A stretch of DNA of 64,000 nucleotides from an uncultured Steroidobacter sp. (lineage in GTDB: Bacteria; Pseudomonadota; Gammaproteobacteria; Steroidobacterales; Steroidobacteraceae): positions 62,001 to 126,000 of the forward strand of contig CALLKK010000008.1 in NCBI GenBank assembly GCA_938008435.1, written 5' to 3'. Below are positions 42,051 through 51,610 of this stretch, one piece after another. How positions within the stretch are numbered: the stretch's first letter is position 1; every line of letters starts with the position of its first letter. The notes below the pieces were generated by a model, which was not told where the DNA came from, searched no databases, and saw only the letters and a program-made list of their open reading frames with translations. The position numbers were made by a program, and so were the translations under genes.

Positions 42051-43184
42051 CTACAGCGCTTCGGCGAACTTCTGCAGATGAAAATCCGCATCGCCCCACG
42101 TCAGGTCGATGGCGGTCAGCCGCTTGAAGTAATGGCTCACCATCAGCTCGTCGGTCAGACCCATACCGCCGTGTAGCTGCACGGCTTGCTGACCGATGAA
42201 GCGTGCGGCTTGACCGATGAGCGTCTTGGCGGCCGCGAGCGCGCGGCGACGCTCCTGCACGTCGGCGTCTTGGCACTTGATGGCCGCAAGATAGCTCATC
42301 GAGGTCGCTTGCTCGGCATGGATGAACATGTCGACCATGCGATGCTGCAGCACTTGGAAGCGGGCGATCGGCTGACCGAATTGTTTGCGATTCTTCGTGT
42401 ACTCGAGCGTCGCGTCGTTCACCGCTTTCATGATGCCGACGGCTTCCGCGCAGAGTGCGCTGAGGGCGACGTGACGCGCCGCTTCGAGCGCGGCGAGGGT
42501 ATCCGCCTCGGCGCCGATGAGATTCTCGCTCGGTACGCGCACGCGCTCGAATTCGAGATCGGCCGCGCATTGACCGTCGAACGTGCGGTAGGCGCGCACC
42601 GCGAGACCTTCCGTCGCGCGCGGCACGCGGAAGACGCGCACGCCGGCGGCGTCGGTGGCCTTGCCGCTCGTGCGCGCCGTCACGAGGAATTCGTCCGCGG
42701 TCGGAGCGTGCGCGATGACGCTCTTCTTGCCTTGCAGAACATAGCCGTCGCCGCTGCGCTCGGCGCGGGTGGCGACGAGGGCGAGCTCGCCGCGAGCATT
42801 CGGTTCTTGATGCGCGACGATGACGATGCGTTCGCCGGTTGCAATGAGCGGCAGCAGCTCGGCGGACGCGGCAGCGTCGTCCAACTTCGTCAGGAACGAC
42901 GGCGTCAGCACGGCGGCGCCGAGATACGGCTCGAGCACGAGCCCTGCGCCGAGCGCGTTCATCACCAGCATCGTCTCCACGGGGCCGGCACCGAGGCCGC
43001 CGTGTTCTTCCGGCACGTTGATCGCGAGCAGCCCGAGACCGCCGAGCTCTTGCCAGATCTCGCGACTCCAACCGGCGGCCGAACGTAGGATCTCGCGGCG
43101 CGCCTCGAAGGTGTAATGCTCGCGCACGAACCGCTGCACGGTATCGGCGAGGAGCTGCTGTTCGTTGGTAAAGGTGAAGTCCAT
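42051..43184 (-). CDS. Acyl-CoA dehydrogenase, smaller subunit of a two-gene pair
   Basis: 377 residues with the acyl-CoA dehydrogenase fold: MDFTFTNEQQLLADTVQRFVREHY, GGLGLLAINVPEEHGGLGAGPVETMLVMNALG, DYTKNRKQFGQPIARFQVLQHRMVDM (FAD contacts) and LHGGMGLTDELMVSHYFKR at the C-terminus. It is encoded 57 bp after a second dehydrogenase on the same strand. Such pairs (PimC/PimD or ChsE-like) often form mixed tetramers acting on dicarboxylic or steroid-side-chain acyl-CoAs. Exact substrate unknown. Confidence 0.9.
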   Translation of the reverse strand: MDFTFTNEQQLLADTVQRFVREHYTFEARREILRSAAGWSREIWQELGGLGLLAINVPEEHGGLGAGPVETMLVMNALGAGLVLEPYLGAAVLTPSFLTKLDDAAASAELLPLIATGERIVIVAHQEPNARGELALVATRAERSGDGYVLQGKKSVIAHAPTADEFLVTARTSGKATDAAGVRVFRVPRATEGLAVRAYRTFDGQCAADLEFERVRVPSENLIGAEADTLAALEAARHVALSALCAEAVGIMKAVNDATLEYTKNRKQFGQPIARFQVLQHRMVDMFIHAEQATSMSYLAAIKCQDADVQERRRALAAAKTLIGQAARFIGQQAVQLHGGMGLTDELMVSHYFKRLTAIDLTWGDADFHLQKFAEAL

Positions 43185-43241
43185 GGGCAGCGTCAGATAG
43201 AAATGAGTGAGGGTGGCTCGGGCGCGTTCAGCCGTTTGCGC

Positions 43242-44441
43242 TCACAGTCCGAGAATCCGTTGCGCAATGATGTTGCGCTGAATCTCGTTCGAGCCGCCGT
43301 AGATCGTCGCCTTGCGCAGATTGAAGTACGTCGCGGCGAGCGGCGCGGCGTAGTCCGGCCCGGCAATGCTCGCGAAATCGTTCTCTTCCGCCGAGTGCCG
43401 CTCGAACGGCAAGGCGTACTGGCCTACCGCATACATCATGAGCTCGCTCAGCGCCTGCTGGATCTCGGTGCCCTTGATCTTGAGAATGGAGGCTTCAGGC
43501 CCGGGCGCCTGCTGCTTCGATTCGGCGGACAACGCGCGCAGGGCCGTGATCTCGAGCGCCATCAATTCGATCTCCACTTGCGCAATCCGCGCGGCGAAGA
43601 GCGGGTCTTCGATGAGCGGTCGACCGTTCTTCGTCTCCTCGCGCGCGATGCGCTTCAAGCGTCCGAGCTCGCGCTTCGAGGAACCGATGCCGGCGAGGCT
43701 CGTGCGCTCGTGGCCGAGCAGGAACTTGGCGTACGTCCAGCCCTTGTTCTCTTCGCCGACGAGGTTCTCGACCGGTACCTTGACGTTCTCGAACCAGACT
43801 TCGTTGACCTCGTGCGCGCCATCGAGCGTGATGATCGGACGCACCGTGATGCCGGGCGAGCGCATGTCGATCAACAGAAAGCTGATGCCTTGCTGCGGCT
43901 TGGCGGCGTTCGGATCGGTGCGCACGAGACAGAAGATCCAATCCGCCTGGTGGCCCATCGTGGTCCAGGTTTTCTGTCCGTTAACGATGTAATAGTCGCC
44001 TTGACGCTCGGCGCGCGTCTTGAGCGAGGCGAGGTCGGAGCCGGAGCCGGGCTCGGAGTAGCCCTGACACCACCAGTCCTCTCCGCTCACGATGCGCGGC
44101 AGAAAACGTTGTTGCTGCTCGCGGCTGCCGAAGGCCATGATGACCGGACCCACCATGCGCAAGCCGAACGGCACGGGCTTCGGTGCGCCGGCCAGCGCGA
44201 GCTCTTCTTCGAAGATGTGCAGCCGAATCGGATCCCAGCCGGTGCCGCCGAACTCCTTGGGCCACGTCGGGGCGCCCCAGCCGCGCTCGAAGAGGATCTT
44301 CTGCCAGCGCCGGTAATCCTCGAGGCGCAGCGCCTGACCCGCTTTGACGCGCTCGCTCAAGTCGGCCGGCAGCTTCGTACGCACGAACTCGCGTACCTCG
44401 TCGCGGAAGGCGAGCTCTTCGGGAGTGAAGTTCAGATCCAT
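43242..44441 (-). CDS. Acyl-CoA dehydrogenase, larger subunit of a two-gene pair
   Basis: 399 residues from ATG 44441 (AGGA upstream), beginning MDLNFTPEELAFRDEVREFVRTKLPADL. WWCQGYSEPGSGSDLASLKTRAERQGDYYIVNGQKTWTTMGHQADWIFCLVRTD is the flavin/substrate region; IYGGSNEIQRNIIAQRILGL is the C-terminal motif. In medium-chain dehydrogenases the catalytic Glu lies in a YEG motif; here the position reads YGG, as in several heteromeric family members. The catalytic base may therefore come from elsewhere. It is transcribed just upstream of the smaller subunit. Confidence 0.92.
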   Translation of the reverse strand: MDLNFTPEELAFRDEVREFVRTKLPADLSERVKAGQALRLEDYRRWQKILFERGWGAPTWPKEFGGTGWDPIRLHIFEEELALAGAPKPVPFGLRMVGPVIMAFGSREQQQRFLPRIVSGEDWWCQGYSEPGSGSDLASLKTRAERQGDYYIVNGQKTWTTMGHQADWIFCLVRTDPNAAKPQQGISFLLIDMRSPGITVRPIITLDGAHEVNEVWFENVKVPVENLVGEENKGWTYAKFLLGHERTSLAGIGSSKRELGRLKRIAREETKNGRPLIEDPLFAARIAQVEIELMALEITALRALSAESKQQAPGPEASILKIKGTEIQQALSELMMYAVGQYALPFERHSAEENDFASIAGPDYAAPLAATYFNLRKATIYGGSNEIQRNIIAQRILGL

Positions 44442-45167
44442 CGGCAGTCCTGTTCTCGTTCGAAGCGCCTTTGCAAGAAGGAGGCGCCATGTAAAACCGA
44501 TCATAGGGGAGCGTTCGCGCGGCAAGCAATGCGGGTTTGCGCGCGCTCATGCCGGGTACGCTCCCTCAAAGCGGCAGGGGCGCCGCTTGCGCAGCGACGC
44601 GAGCCACGTTCGCTCACCGACCGTTTGGCCGGAAGTGCGCAGAGCAGCCTTCTTTCGGCTGGCGCGGTTTGCAGTGAGCGCCCAATGACACGTTCGGTCG
44701 ATCGGCTCGCCTTGTCTAAGTTATAAAGAGCTCAGGCAAGTCGTCGCTTGCATGCGAGACATGCAACGCCCGAATCTCGCGAACCGCTCTGTGCGAGGCG
44801 ATCGTGCAGTGACTATCCAAAGTCTCATTCGCGCCGACTTCGCCTTGCGGCGAAGCGGGCGCCGTGATGCCGCAGCGTTCTCCATGCTGCGAAAGCAGCC
44901 TCCCTGCCTTGGCGAAGCACAGGCCGCCAAGCGGCGAAGCTTCCTTCTGTCGTCTCGGGAGTGAGGACGCTCATAGACAACGACACGCACTCTTGAAGTG
45001 CACGTCATCTTCCCTAGAACAGCTTTGTAATACTGCCGCGTCTGTGTCGTGCAACATTCGCGATGCGCCGCGCGTCGTGCTTTATTGCGTGCATGCTACA
45101 CGCGGAACTTTTTCAGAACGAGTTAGTTAGACACCTGTCTGTCTGACTTCTCCGACGCGACTTCTTC
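44442..45167. other. Long intergenic region upstream of the exopolysaccharide genes
   Basis: About 725 bp with no credible gene on either strand: the short frames lack ribosome-binding sites and protein-like composition. Base composition drops in GC near 45080-45150. That part includes TTAGTTAGACACCTGTCTGTC-like sequence with short direct repeats. It must carry the divergent promoters of the dehydrogenase pair and the exopolysaccharide genes, and possibly a long leader RNA. No known riboswitch is recognised. Confidence 0.5.
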
Positions 45168-46646
45168 ATGCGCGAGTCTGCACACGCCAAGGTCATTCGC
45201 GCACCGGTGCCAAGCGCGTCGCGCGCGCGGGCATCGCAGCGTAGCCATTACGCGCGCGTGCGGCGCGGGACGGCCGAGCCGCCGTCCGTCACGCTGCTCA
45301 AGTACACGTTCAATCCGATCGTCATCGTCGCGACGCTGTTCGCATGCGCGTTGATCTACGGTCAGCGCATCACGCCGCCGTACTGGGCGCTGGCAGCGTT
45401 GACGTTCATCGTTGCCACGCAGATCGTCAGCGCACCGGTGCTGGACATTTCAGGCCGCAGGGATGTCAGCGCCATCCTACGGCATCACATCTTCGGCGAG
45501 TGGTTGATGGTGTCGGCGGTGCTGTTGTTCTTGGCATTCGCGTTCAAAGTCACCGACACGTACTCGCGCAAAGTAATCCTTACCTGGTTTGCGGTGACGC
45601 CGTTCGTCGTGATCGCCGCGCAGATAGGGCTACGACGATTCGCCGCGTTCTCGGCATTGCGCGGCTCCATCGTACAAAGCCATGTGATCGTCGGGGCGAA
45701 CGAATGCGGTCGGCGTCTGGCGCAGCGCTTGCGAGCCAATCCGCATCTCGGCACGTTCAAAGGCTTCTTCGACGATCGCGTCAGCGATCGCTTGGAGAAT
45801 CTGCCGCCCGAGGAGTTGCTGGGCACGATGTCGGATGTGGCGGACTACGTGCGACTCAACGGCGTGAGCAACATTTACATCTGTCTGCCGATTCGCGCGG
45901 AGGAACGCGTCGTGCGACTCCTCGAAGAGCTGCGCGATACGACGGCATCGGTGTATTTCGTGCCGGACATCTTCGGCTTCGATCTCATCCGGGCGCAGCT
46001 GGCCGAGATCGACGGGATTCCGGTGTTGGCCGTTTGCGAGACGCCGTTCTGCGGCATGAACGGCGTGCTCAAGCGCGCGAGCGACATCGTCTTCGCGCTG
46101 ATCCTCATTGCGTTGCTCTGGCCGCTCATGCTGGCCATCGCGATTGGCGTGCGCCTGAGCTCGCCGGGTCCGATCATCTTCAAGCAGCGTCGCTACGGTC
46201 TCTACGGCGAGCGCATCTTCGTCTACAAGTTCCGCACGATGCGGGTGTGCGAGGACGACGATGCCGTCACGCAGGCGCGTCGGGACGATCCTCGGGTGAC
46301 GCCGTTCGGACGCTTCCTGCGTCGCACCTCGCTCGATGAGCTGCCGCAGCTGTTCAACGTGCTCGGCGGCAGCATGAGCCTCGTGGGCCCCCGGCCGCAC
46401 GCAGTGGCCCACAACGAGGAATACCGCAAGCTCATCGACGGCTACATGCTGCGTCACAAAGTGCGTCCCGGCATCACGGGCTGGGCGCAGGTCAACGGTT
46501 TTCGCGGCGAAACGGAGAGCTTGGAGAAGATGAAGCGCCGCGTCGAATACGACCTGCATTACCTGCGCAATTGGTCGCTCGCGCTCGACATCGCCATTTT
46601 GCTGCGCACCGCACGCATCATCCTGACCGACAAGAACGCCTATTGA
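45168..46646 (+). CDS. Exopolysaccharide priming glycosyltransferase (polyprenyl-phosphate sugar phosphotransferase)
   Basis: 492 residues. N-terminal membrane helices (IVIVATLFACALIYG, PPYWALAALTFIVATQIV, LMVSAVLLFLAFAF, LTWFAVTPFVVIAAQI) lead into a nucleotide-binding-like middle domain (VIVGANECGRRLAQRL). The C-terminal bacterial sugar transferase domain starts at LKRASDIVFALILIALLWPLMLAIAIGVRLSSPGPIIFKQRRYGL. It has KFRTMR, the RTSLDELPQLFNVLGGSMSLVGPRPHAVAHN catalytic region and RPGITGWAQVNGFRGE. It loads the first sugar phosphate onto undecaprenyl phosphate (WcaJ/Pss type). A three-domain fusion gene follows after 11 bp. Confidence 0.93.
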   Translation: MRESAHAKVIRAPVPSASRARASQRSHYARVRRGTAEPPSVTLLKYTFNPIVIVATLFACALIYGQRITPPYWALAALTFIVATQIVSAPVLDISGRRDVSAILRHHIFGEWLMVSAVLLFLAFAFKVTDTYSRKVILTWFAVTPFVVIAAQIGLRRFAAFSALRGSIVQSHVIVGANECGRRLAQRLRANPHLGTFKGFFDDRVSDRLENLPPEELLGTMSDVADYVRLNGVSNIYICLPIRAEERVVRLLEELRDTTASVYFVPDIFGFDLIRAQLAEIDGIPVLAVCETPFCGMNGVLKRASDIVFALILIALLWPLMLAIAIGVRLSSPGPIIFKQRRYGLYGERIFVYKFRTMRVCEDDDAVTQARRDDPRVTPFGRFLRRTSLDELPQLFNVLGGSMSLVGPRPHAVAHNEEYRKLIDGYMLRHKVRPGITGWAQVNGFRGETESLEKMKRRVEYDLHYLRNWSLALDIAILLRTARIILTDKNAY

Positions 46647-46657
46647 ACGCGGACCCG

Positions 46658-48439
46658 ATGCGAAGCGTCCATCTGGTTGCAACCGAGCTGTGCCGGTTCT
46701 TCGAAGAGGAACGCATCGACTACGCGTTGCTCGGCGATGCGTGCTCGCCGGCGCGTACGGGCGGGGCCCAGCGCATCGAGATCGTGATCGGTCAGGAATA
46801 TTTGGAGCAGGTGCCGCTCGTGCTCCACAAGTTCTGCCGACGCAACGAGGCGAAGCTCGTGACGTGCGTGCGCGAAGAGCGGCTCGGTTGGCGCAGCCTC
46901 ATCGGCTTGCTCCATCGCGATCAGCGGCCCGAGTTCGTCGCCGTAGAGGTCTTCGCGAGCTTCATTCGTCGCGGCCGGCTGCTGCTCGAGGGGCGTGAGC
47001 TGCTCAAGGATCGCCACTTGGAACCCGGCACCGTGCGGCTGCGGCCGGCTTTCGTCGTCGCGACGCCGGCGATGGAGTTCATTTATTACCTGCTGCGATG
47101 CGTGGAGGAGGGCACGTTGAGCGATGCGCAGGGACAGCATCTCGAGGAATGCTGGCTGCGCGATCCGCTGGGTGCCGCGGCGCAAACGGCAAAGTTCTGG
47201 GATCCGACACGCGAAGGCGGGGTGATCGCGCGCGCAGCGGAGAGCGGCGACTGGGAGGTCGTGCGCGAGATCATGCCGTTGCTGCGCAAGGGTATTCGGC
47301 GCCGTAAGCATTTCCGGCCGCTCGATTGGCTCTACGAAATCCGTGCGCGCGTGAACGAATGGATTCGGCCGTCGGGCTTGCTGCTCGCGTGCTTGGGGCC
47401 GGTCGGCGTCGGCAAGGCGAGCGTGATCAACGCATTGAAGGAGCGGCCGCTCGCGCCGTTCCGCGGCGTGTACACGATGGACTTGCGGCCGCAGATCTTC
47501 CGCGGCTCGTCGACGCCTGGTCGGGCGCAGCGGCCGCGCGGACGGCTTGCGACGATGGCCAAGCTGATCATGTTCGCCTTCGATTACTGGCTGGGCTATT
47601 GCTGGCAGATCCGGCCGCGGCTGTCTCGCAGCATGCTAGTGCTGTCGAACCGCTATTACGACGACGTGCTCGTCGATCCGTTGCGCTATCGCATGCGTCG
47701 ACCGTTGGCCTTGGCGCGGGCGCTCTTGCCGTGGATTCCGCGTCCCGATCTGTGGCTCGTGCTCGATGCACCGTCGCAGCTCTTGAGCGAGCGCGGGACG
47801 GAGCTCTCGGCGGAAGAGACGAAGCGTCAGCGAAGCGAATACCGGCGTCTGTTACGGGGCTACGAAAACGTCGTCGTGCTCGATGCGCGCGAGCCGCTCG
47901 AGAGAGTGGTTGCCGCCGCCGAACGGGCCATCGTTTCGTATCTCGCGGACCGCACGGCCGAGCGTCTGCGCCTGCCGGTGCCCGTCCCCAAGAATCCCTT
48001 TGCGACCGAAGTCCTGTTGTTCTTCTGCCGACGGCACATCCCGGTGCTGAGTCGGCTCGTACGAATCTTGTACAACAGCGATATCTATTGCCGACTGCCC
48101 GCTCATATTTATATGCCGCATCCGTACGGCATCGTGATGCATGCGCAGGCGGCCATCGGCGAACGGGTCACGATCATGCAGCAGGTCACGATCGGGGATA
48201 AGGACCAAGGCGAGAACGTGGCGCCCGTCATCGGCAACGATGTGTTCATCGGGGCTGGTGCGCGCGTGCTAGGCGATGTGCGGATCGGCGATGGCGTGAC
48301 GATCGGTGCTAACGCTGTCGTGACGCGCGACGTGCCGCCCGGGGCGACGGTGGTCGGGGCGAACCGGATCATCGAGACGCCCGTGTCGTCCGACGGTTCG
48401 GTGATGCGGTTTCCGGTCGGTCTGCAGCGGGGCGGTTGA
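46658..48439 (+). CDS. Three-domain fusion: unknown N-domain, P-loop kinase-like domain, serine-acetyltransferase-like hexapeptide domain
   Basis: 593 residues from ATG 46658; an in-frame TTG at 46643 overlaps the previous stop codon and could also start it. Residues 1-230 have an unrecognised domain (DYALLGDACSPARTGG...RIEIVIGQEYLEQVPLVLHKF), possibly nucleotidyltransferase-like. Residues ~240-435 resemble thymidylate kinase: Walker A GPVGVGKAS at 247-255, YYDDVLVDPLRYR, DLWLVLDAPSQLLSERGTELSAEETKRQRSEYRRLL. Residues ~450-572 are a left-handed beta-helix close to the CysE C-terminus (HPYGIVMHAQAAIGERVTIMQQVTIGD...IGNDVFIGAGARVLGDVRIGDGVTIGANAVVTRDVPPGATVVG). Placement after the priming transferase suggests capsule or exopolysaccharide modification, for example phosphorylation and O-acetylation of a sugar. 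The combined role is unknown. Confidence 0.8.
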   Translation: MRSVHLVATELCRFFEEERIDYALLGDACSPARTGGAQRIEIVIGQEYLEQVPLVLHKFCRRNEAKLVTCVREERLGWRSLIGLLHRDQRPEFVAVEVFASFIRRGRLLLEGRELLKDRHLEPGTVRLRPAFVVATPAMEFIYYLLRCVEEGTLSDAQGQHLEECWLRDPLGAAAQTAKFWDPTREGGVIARAAESGDWEVVREIMPLLRKGIRRRKHFRPLDWLYEIRARVNEWIRPSGLLLACLGPVGVGKASVINALKERPLAPFRGVYTMDLRPQIFRGSSTPGRAQRPRGRLATMAKLIMFAFDYWLGYCWQIRPRLSRSMLVLSNRYYDDVLVDPLRYRMRRPLALARALLPWIPRPDLWLVLDAPSQLLSERGTELSAEETKRQRSEYRRLLRGYENVVVLDAREPLERVVAAAERAIVSYLADRTAERLRLPVPVPKNPFATEVLLFFCRRHIPVLSRLVRILYNSDIYCRLPAHIYMPHPYGIVMHAQAAIGERVTIMQQVTIGDKDQGENVAPVIGNDVFIGAGARVLGDVRIGDGVTIGANAVVTRDVPPGATVVGANRIIETPVSSDGSVMRFPVGLQRGG

Positions 48440-48684
48440 CGGATTCGACGGTCTGCGCGGCCGTCAATTGCGAAGGCAGGTTTCGCCCGATCCGATGCAA
48501 TCGGCGGGAAGGCGCCAGCCGCCTCTCCGTGCATGTTCGGCATGCGAGCGATACATCACGAAACCGCGTTCGGGCGCCATGCCGGTGTTTCTCTACACGC
48601 CATGTGTTCGGCTACACTAGCAGCCTTTGACGTAACGACGTCTTTCTTACATTTCCGACTCCGCACGGGAAGCCACAATCCGCA

Positions 48685-51567
48685 ATGAGCGACTCTTTGC
48701 GAGCTTTGCTCGACTCCACTCCCCTTGGGGCAGGTAACGCCTCCTACGTTGAAGCTCTCTACGAACAGTACCTGGAGGATCCGGGCACGGTCGAACCTCG
48801 GTGGCGCGAGTTTTTCGCTTCGCTGGGGGCCGCCTCGCGGAGCGAGACGGCGCACGAGCCCATCCGCCGGGCCTTGGCCGAACGCGCACGTTCGCGCGGC
48901 ACTGCGGTTGCGGCAGCACCGGACAGCGCAACGGCGGAGCTTTCTGCCAAGCAGGGCGCGGTTTCGCGCCTCATTCAGGTGTACTCCAACCGCGGCCACC
49001 TGCTCGCCAACATCGATCCGCTCGGGCTTATGCAGCGTCCCGTGCCGGAGGTGCTCGAGCTCAAGTACTTCGGTCTGAGCGAAGCCGATCTCGACACCGA
49101 GTTCTACACGGGCGCCCGTACGGACGCGATTCCGGCGCGCATGAAGCTGCGCGACATCCTGTCGCAGCTGCGCGAGATCTACTGCGGGACGATCGGCGCG
49201 GAATTCGCCCATGTGTCGAATTCGACCGAGCGTCTGTGGCTGCAGAACCGCTTCCTCGAAGGACGGGTGCGGCATCGCTTCTCGGCCGAAGAGCGCAAGA
49301 CCTGCCTGTGGGATCTCACCGCGGCGGAAGGTCTCGAGCTCTATTTCGCCACCAAGTACCCGGCGCAGAAGCGCTTCTCGCTCGAAGGCGGCGAAAGCCT
49401 GATCCCGATGCTCGATGACCTCATCCAGCAGGGCGGCAAGTCCGGCGTGGAGGAGATCGTCATCGGCATGGCGCATCGCGGCCGTTTGAACGTTCTCGTG
49501 AACGTCGTCGGCAAGCCGCCGCAGATCATCTTCTCGGAGTTCGAAGGCAACTACGACTCGAACCACATGCAGGGTTCGGGCGACGTGAAGTACCACAAGG
49601 GCTTCTCGACCGACATCCGGACGCCGGGCGGCAACGTTCACGTTGCGCTCGCCTTCAACCCCTCGCACCTCGAAGTCGTCAATCCGGTGGTGGAGGGCTC
49701 GGTGCGTGCGCGCCAGCAGCGCCGCAACGACACCAAGGGCGACAAGGTGGTGCCGGTGCTGATCCACGGCGATGCCGCGTTCGCGGGACAGGGCGTCGTC
49801 ATGGAGACGCTGCAGCTGTCGCAGGCGCGGGGCTTCTACACCGGCGGTACCGTGCACATCATTGTGAACAACCAGGTCGGCTTCACGATCTCCGATCCGC
49901 GCGATTCGCGCTCGACGCTCTATTGCAGCGACGTCGCGAAGATGATCGAGGCGCCGATCTTCCACGTGAACGGCGACGATCCCGAGGCCGTGCTGTTCGT
50001 CACGCGCCTTGCGCTCGAATACCGCATGAAGTTCCACAAGGACGTCGTCATCGACCTCGTCTGCTATCGCCGTCGCGGTCACAACGAAGCCGACGAGCCG
50101 GCCGCCACGCAGCCGGTCATGTACAAGCGGATTCGCGAGCAGCCCACGACGCGCCAGAAGTACGCCCAGAAGCTGATCGGCGAAGGCGTGCTGACGCAGG
50201 CGGAAGTCGACGCGATGGTCGACGAGTACCGTCGCATTCTCGACGAAGGCCGTCCGACCGTGCGCAACTCGCTCGGCATGATCGGCAACAAGCACACGGT
50301 CGACTGGACCAAGTTCCAGCTCAAGGAGCGGCCGGCGCAGATCGACACCGCCGTGAGCGTCGAGACGCTGCGCGACCTCGGCACGAAGCTCACGACCTTG
50401 CCGCCGAAGCTCACGCTGCATCGCCAGGTGTCGAACATCATTCAGCAGCGCCAGAAGATGGTGGCGGGTCAGCTGCCGCTCGACTGGGGCTTTGCCGAAA
50501 CGCTCGCTTACGCGACGCTCCTGAGCGAAGGCTTCCAGGTGCGCATCACCGGACAAGACAGCGGGCGCGGCACGTTCTTCCATCGTCATGCCGTCCTGCA
50601 CGATCAGGGAACCGGCGAGACGTACGTGCCGCTCGAGCACATCGCGCCGAGTCAGCCGCGCTTTACGGTCATCGATTCGCTGCTCTCGGAAGAGGCGGTG
50701 CTCGGCTTCGAGTACGGCTTCTCGACCACCGAGCCCAACTGCCTGACGATCTGGGAAGCGCAGTTCGGCGATTTCGCGAACGGCGCGCAGGTCATCATCG
50801 ATCAGTTCATCAGCTCCGGCGAAGCCAAGTGGGGCCGTTTGTGCGGGCTGACGCTGTTCCTGCCGCACGGCTACGAGGGGCAGGGCCCCGAGCACTCCTC
50901 GGCGCGCCTCGAGCGTTTCCTGCAGCTCTGCGCAGAGCTGAACATGCAGGTGTGCGTGCCGTCCACGCCGGCGCAAATGTTCCACATGCTGCGCCGGCAG
51001 ATGAAGCAGCCGTTCCGTAAGCCGCTCATCGTGATGACGCCGAAGAGCCTGCTCCGACACAAGCTGTCGGTGTCCTCGCTCGAGGATCTCGCGCAGGGCT
51101 CGTTCCAGAACGTCATCGACGAGATCGATCGCATCGAGCCGGAGAAGGTCACGCGCGTCGTGTTCTGCTCGGGCAAGGTGTACTTCGACCTGCTCGAGTC
51201 GCGCCGCTCCGACGGCATCCAGAACGTGGCGCTCGTGCGCATCGAGCAGCTCTATCCGTTCCCGATCGAAGAGTACGCGGCGGTGATCCGCAAGTATCCG
51301 AACGCGCACGAGATCGTCTGGTGCCAGGAAGAGCCGCAGAACCAAGGCAGCTGGTATCAGATCCGCCATCGTCTGCAGGAGCCGCTCACGCAGGATCAGG
51401 TGCTGCTGTACGCCGGCCGTGCACCGGCCGCGGCGCCGGCGACCGGCATTCCGCAGATGCATATCGAGCAGCAGCGCGATCTCGTCGATGCGGCGCTGCG
51501 TTCGACCAGAACGGAAGAGACCGTGCGCCAGACGATGCGGCTCAAGGCCGTAGGCAAGTCGAACTAG
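48685..51567 (+). CDS. sucA: 2-oxoglutarate dehydrogenase E1 component
   Basis: 960 residues, full length. The N-terminal E2-binding segment (YVEALYEQYLEDPGTVEPRWREFFASL) is followed by GMAHRGRLNVLVNV, the thiamine-diphosphate motif region HGDAAFAGQGVVMETLQLSQARGFYTGGTVHIIVNNQVGFT, LVCYRRRGHNEADEP, and the transketolase-like C-terminal half with SGRGTFFHRHAV, EFGDFANGAQVIIDQFI-like and MTPKSLLRHKLSVSSLEDL. It decarboxylates 2-oxoglutarate in the TCA cycle. A TACACT hexamer at 48614-48619, about 65 bp upstream, may be its -10. Confidence 0.97.
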   Translation: MSDSLRALLDSTPLGAGNASYVEALYEQYLEDPGTVEPRWREFFASLGAASRSETAHEPIRRALAERARSRGTAVAAAPDSATAELSAKQGAVSRLIQVYSNRGHLLANIDPLGLMQRPVPEVLELKYFGLSEADLDTEFYTGARTDAIPARMKLRDILSQLREIYCGTIGAEFAHVSNSTERLWLQNRFLEGRVRHRFSAEERKTCLWDLTAAEGLELYFATKYPAQKRFSLEGGESLIPMLDDLIQQGGKSGVEEIVIGMAHRGRLNVLVNVVGKPPQIIFSEFEGNYDSNHMQGSGDVKYHKGFSTDIRTPGGNVHVALAFNPSHLEVVNPVVEGSVRARQQRRNDTKGDKVVPVLIHGDAAFAGQGVVMETLQLSQARGFYTGGTVHIIVNNQVGFTISDPRDSRSTLYCSDVAKMIEAPIFHVNGDDPEAVLFVTRLALEYRMKFHKDVVIDLVCYRRRGHNEADEPAATQPVMYKRIREQPTTRQKYAQKLIGEGVLTQAEVDAMVDEYRRILDEGRPTVRNSLGMIGNKHTVDWTKFQLKERPAQIDTAVSVETLRDLGTKLTTLPPKLTLHRQVSNIIQQRQKMVAGQLPLDWGFAETLAYATLLSEGFQVRITGQDSGRGTFFHRHAVLHDQGTGETYVPLEHIAPSQPRFTVIDSLLSEEAVLGFEYGFSTTEPNCLTIWEAQFGDFANGAQVIIDQFISSGEAKWGRLCGLTLFLPHGYEGQGPEHSSARLERFLQLCAELNMQVCVPSTPAQMFHMLRRQMKQPFRKPLIVMTPKSLLRHKLSVSSLEDLAQGSFQNVIDEIDRIEPEKVTRVVFCSGKVYFDLLESRRSDGIQNVALVRIEQLYPFPIEEYAAVIRKYPNAHEIVWCQEEPQNQGSWYQIRHRLQEPLTQDQVLLYAGRAPAAAPATGIPQMHIEQQRDLVDAALRSTRTEETVRQTMRLKAVGKSN

Positions 51568-51610
51568 AATGCGGATGAAAGCGGATATCGAGTCATGGGT
51601 CGCGGGCGGC

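Noticed and set aside
44752..45130. Short plus-strand frames upstream of the exopolysaccharide genes
   Set aside because: No ribosome-binding sites, basic and cysteine-rich random composition, and two of them overlap each other in different frames.
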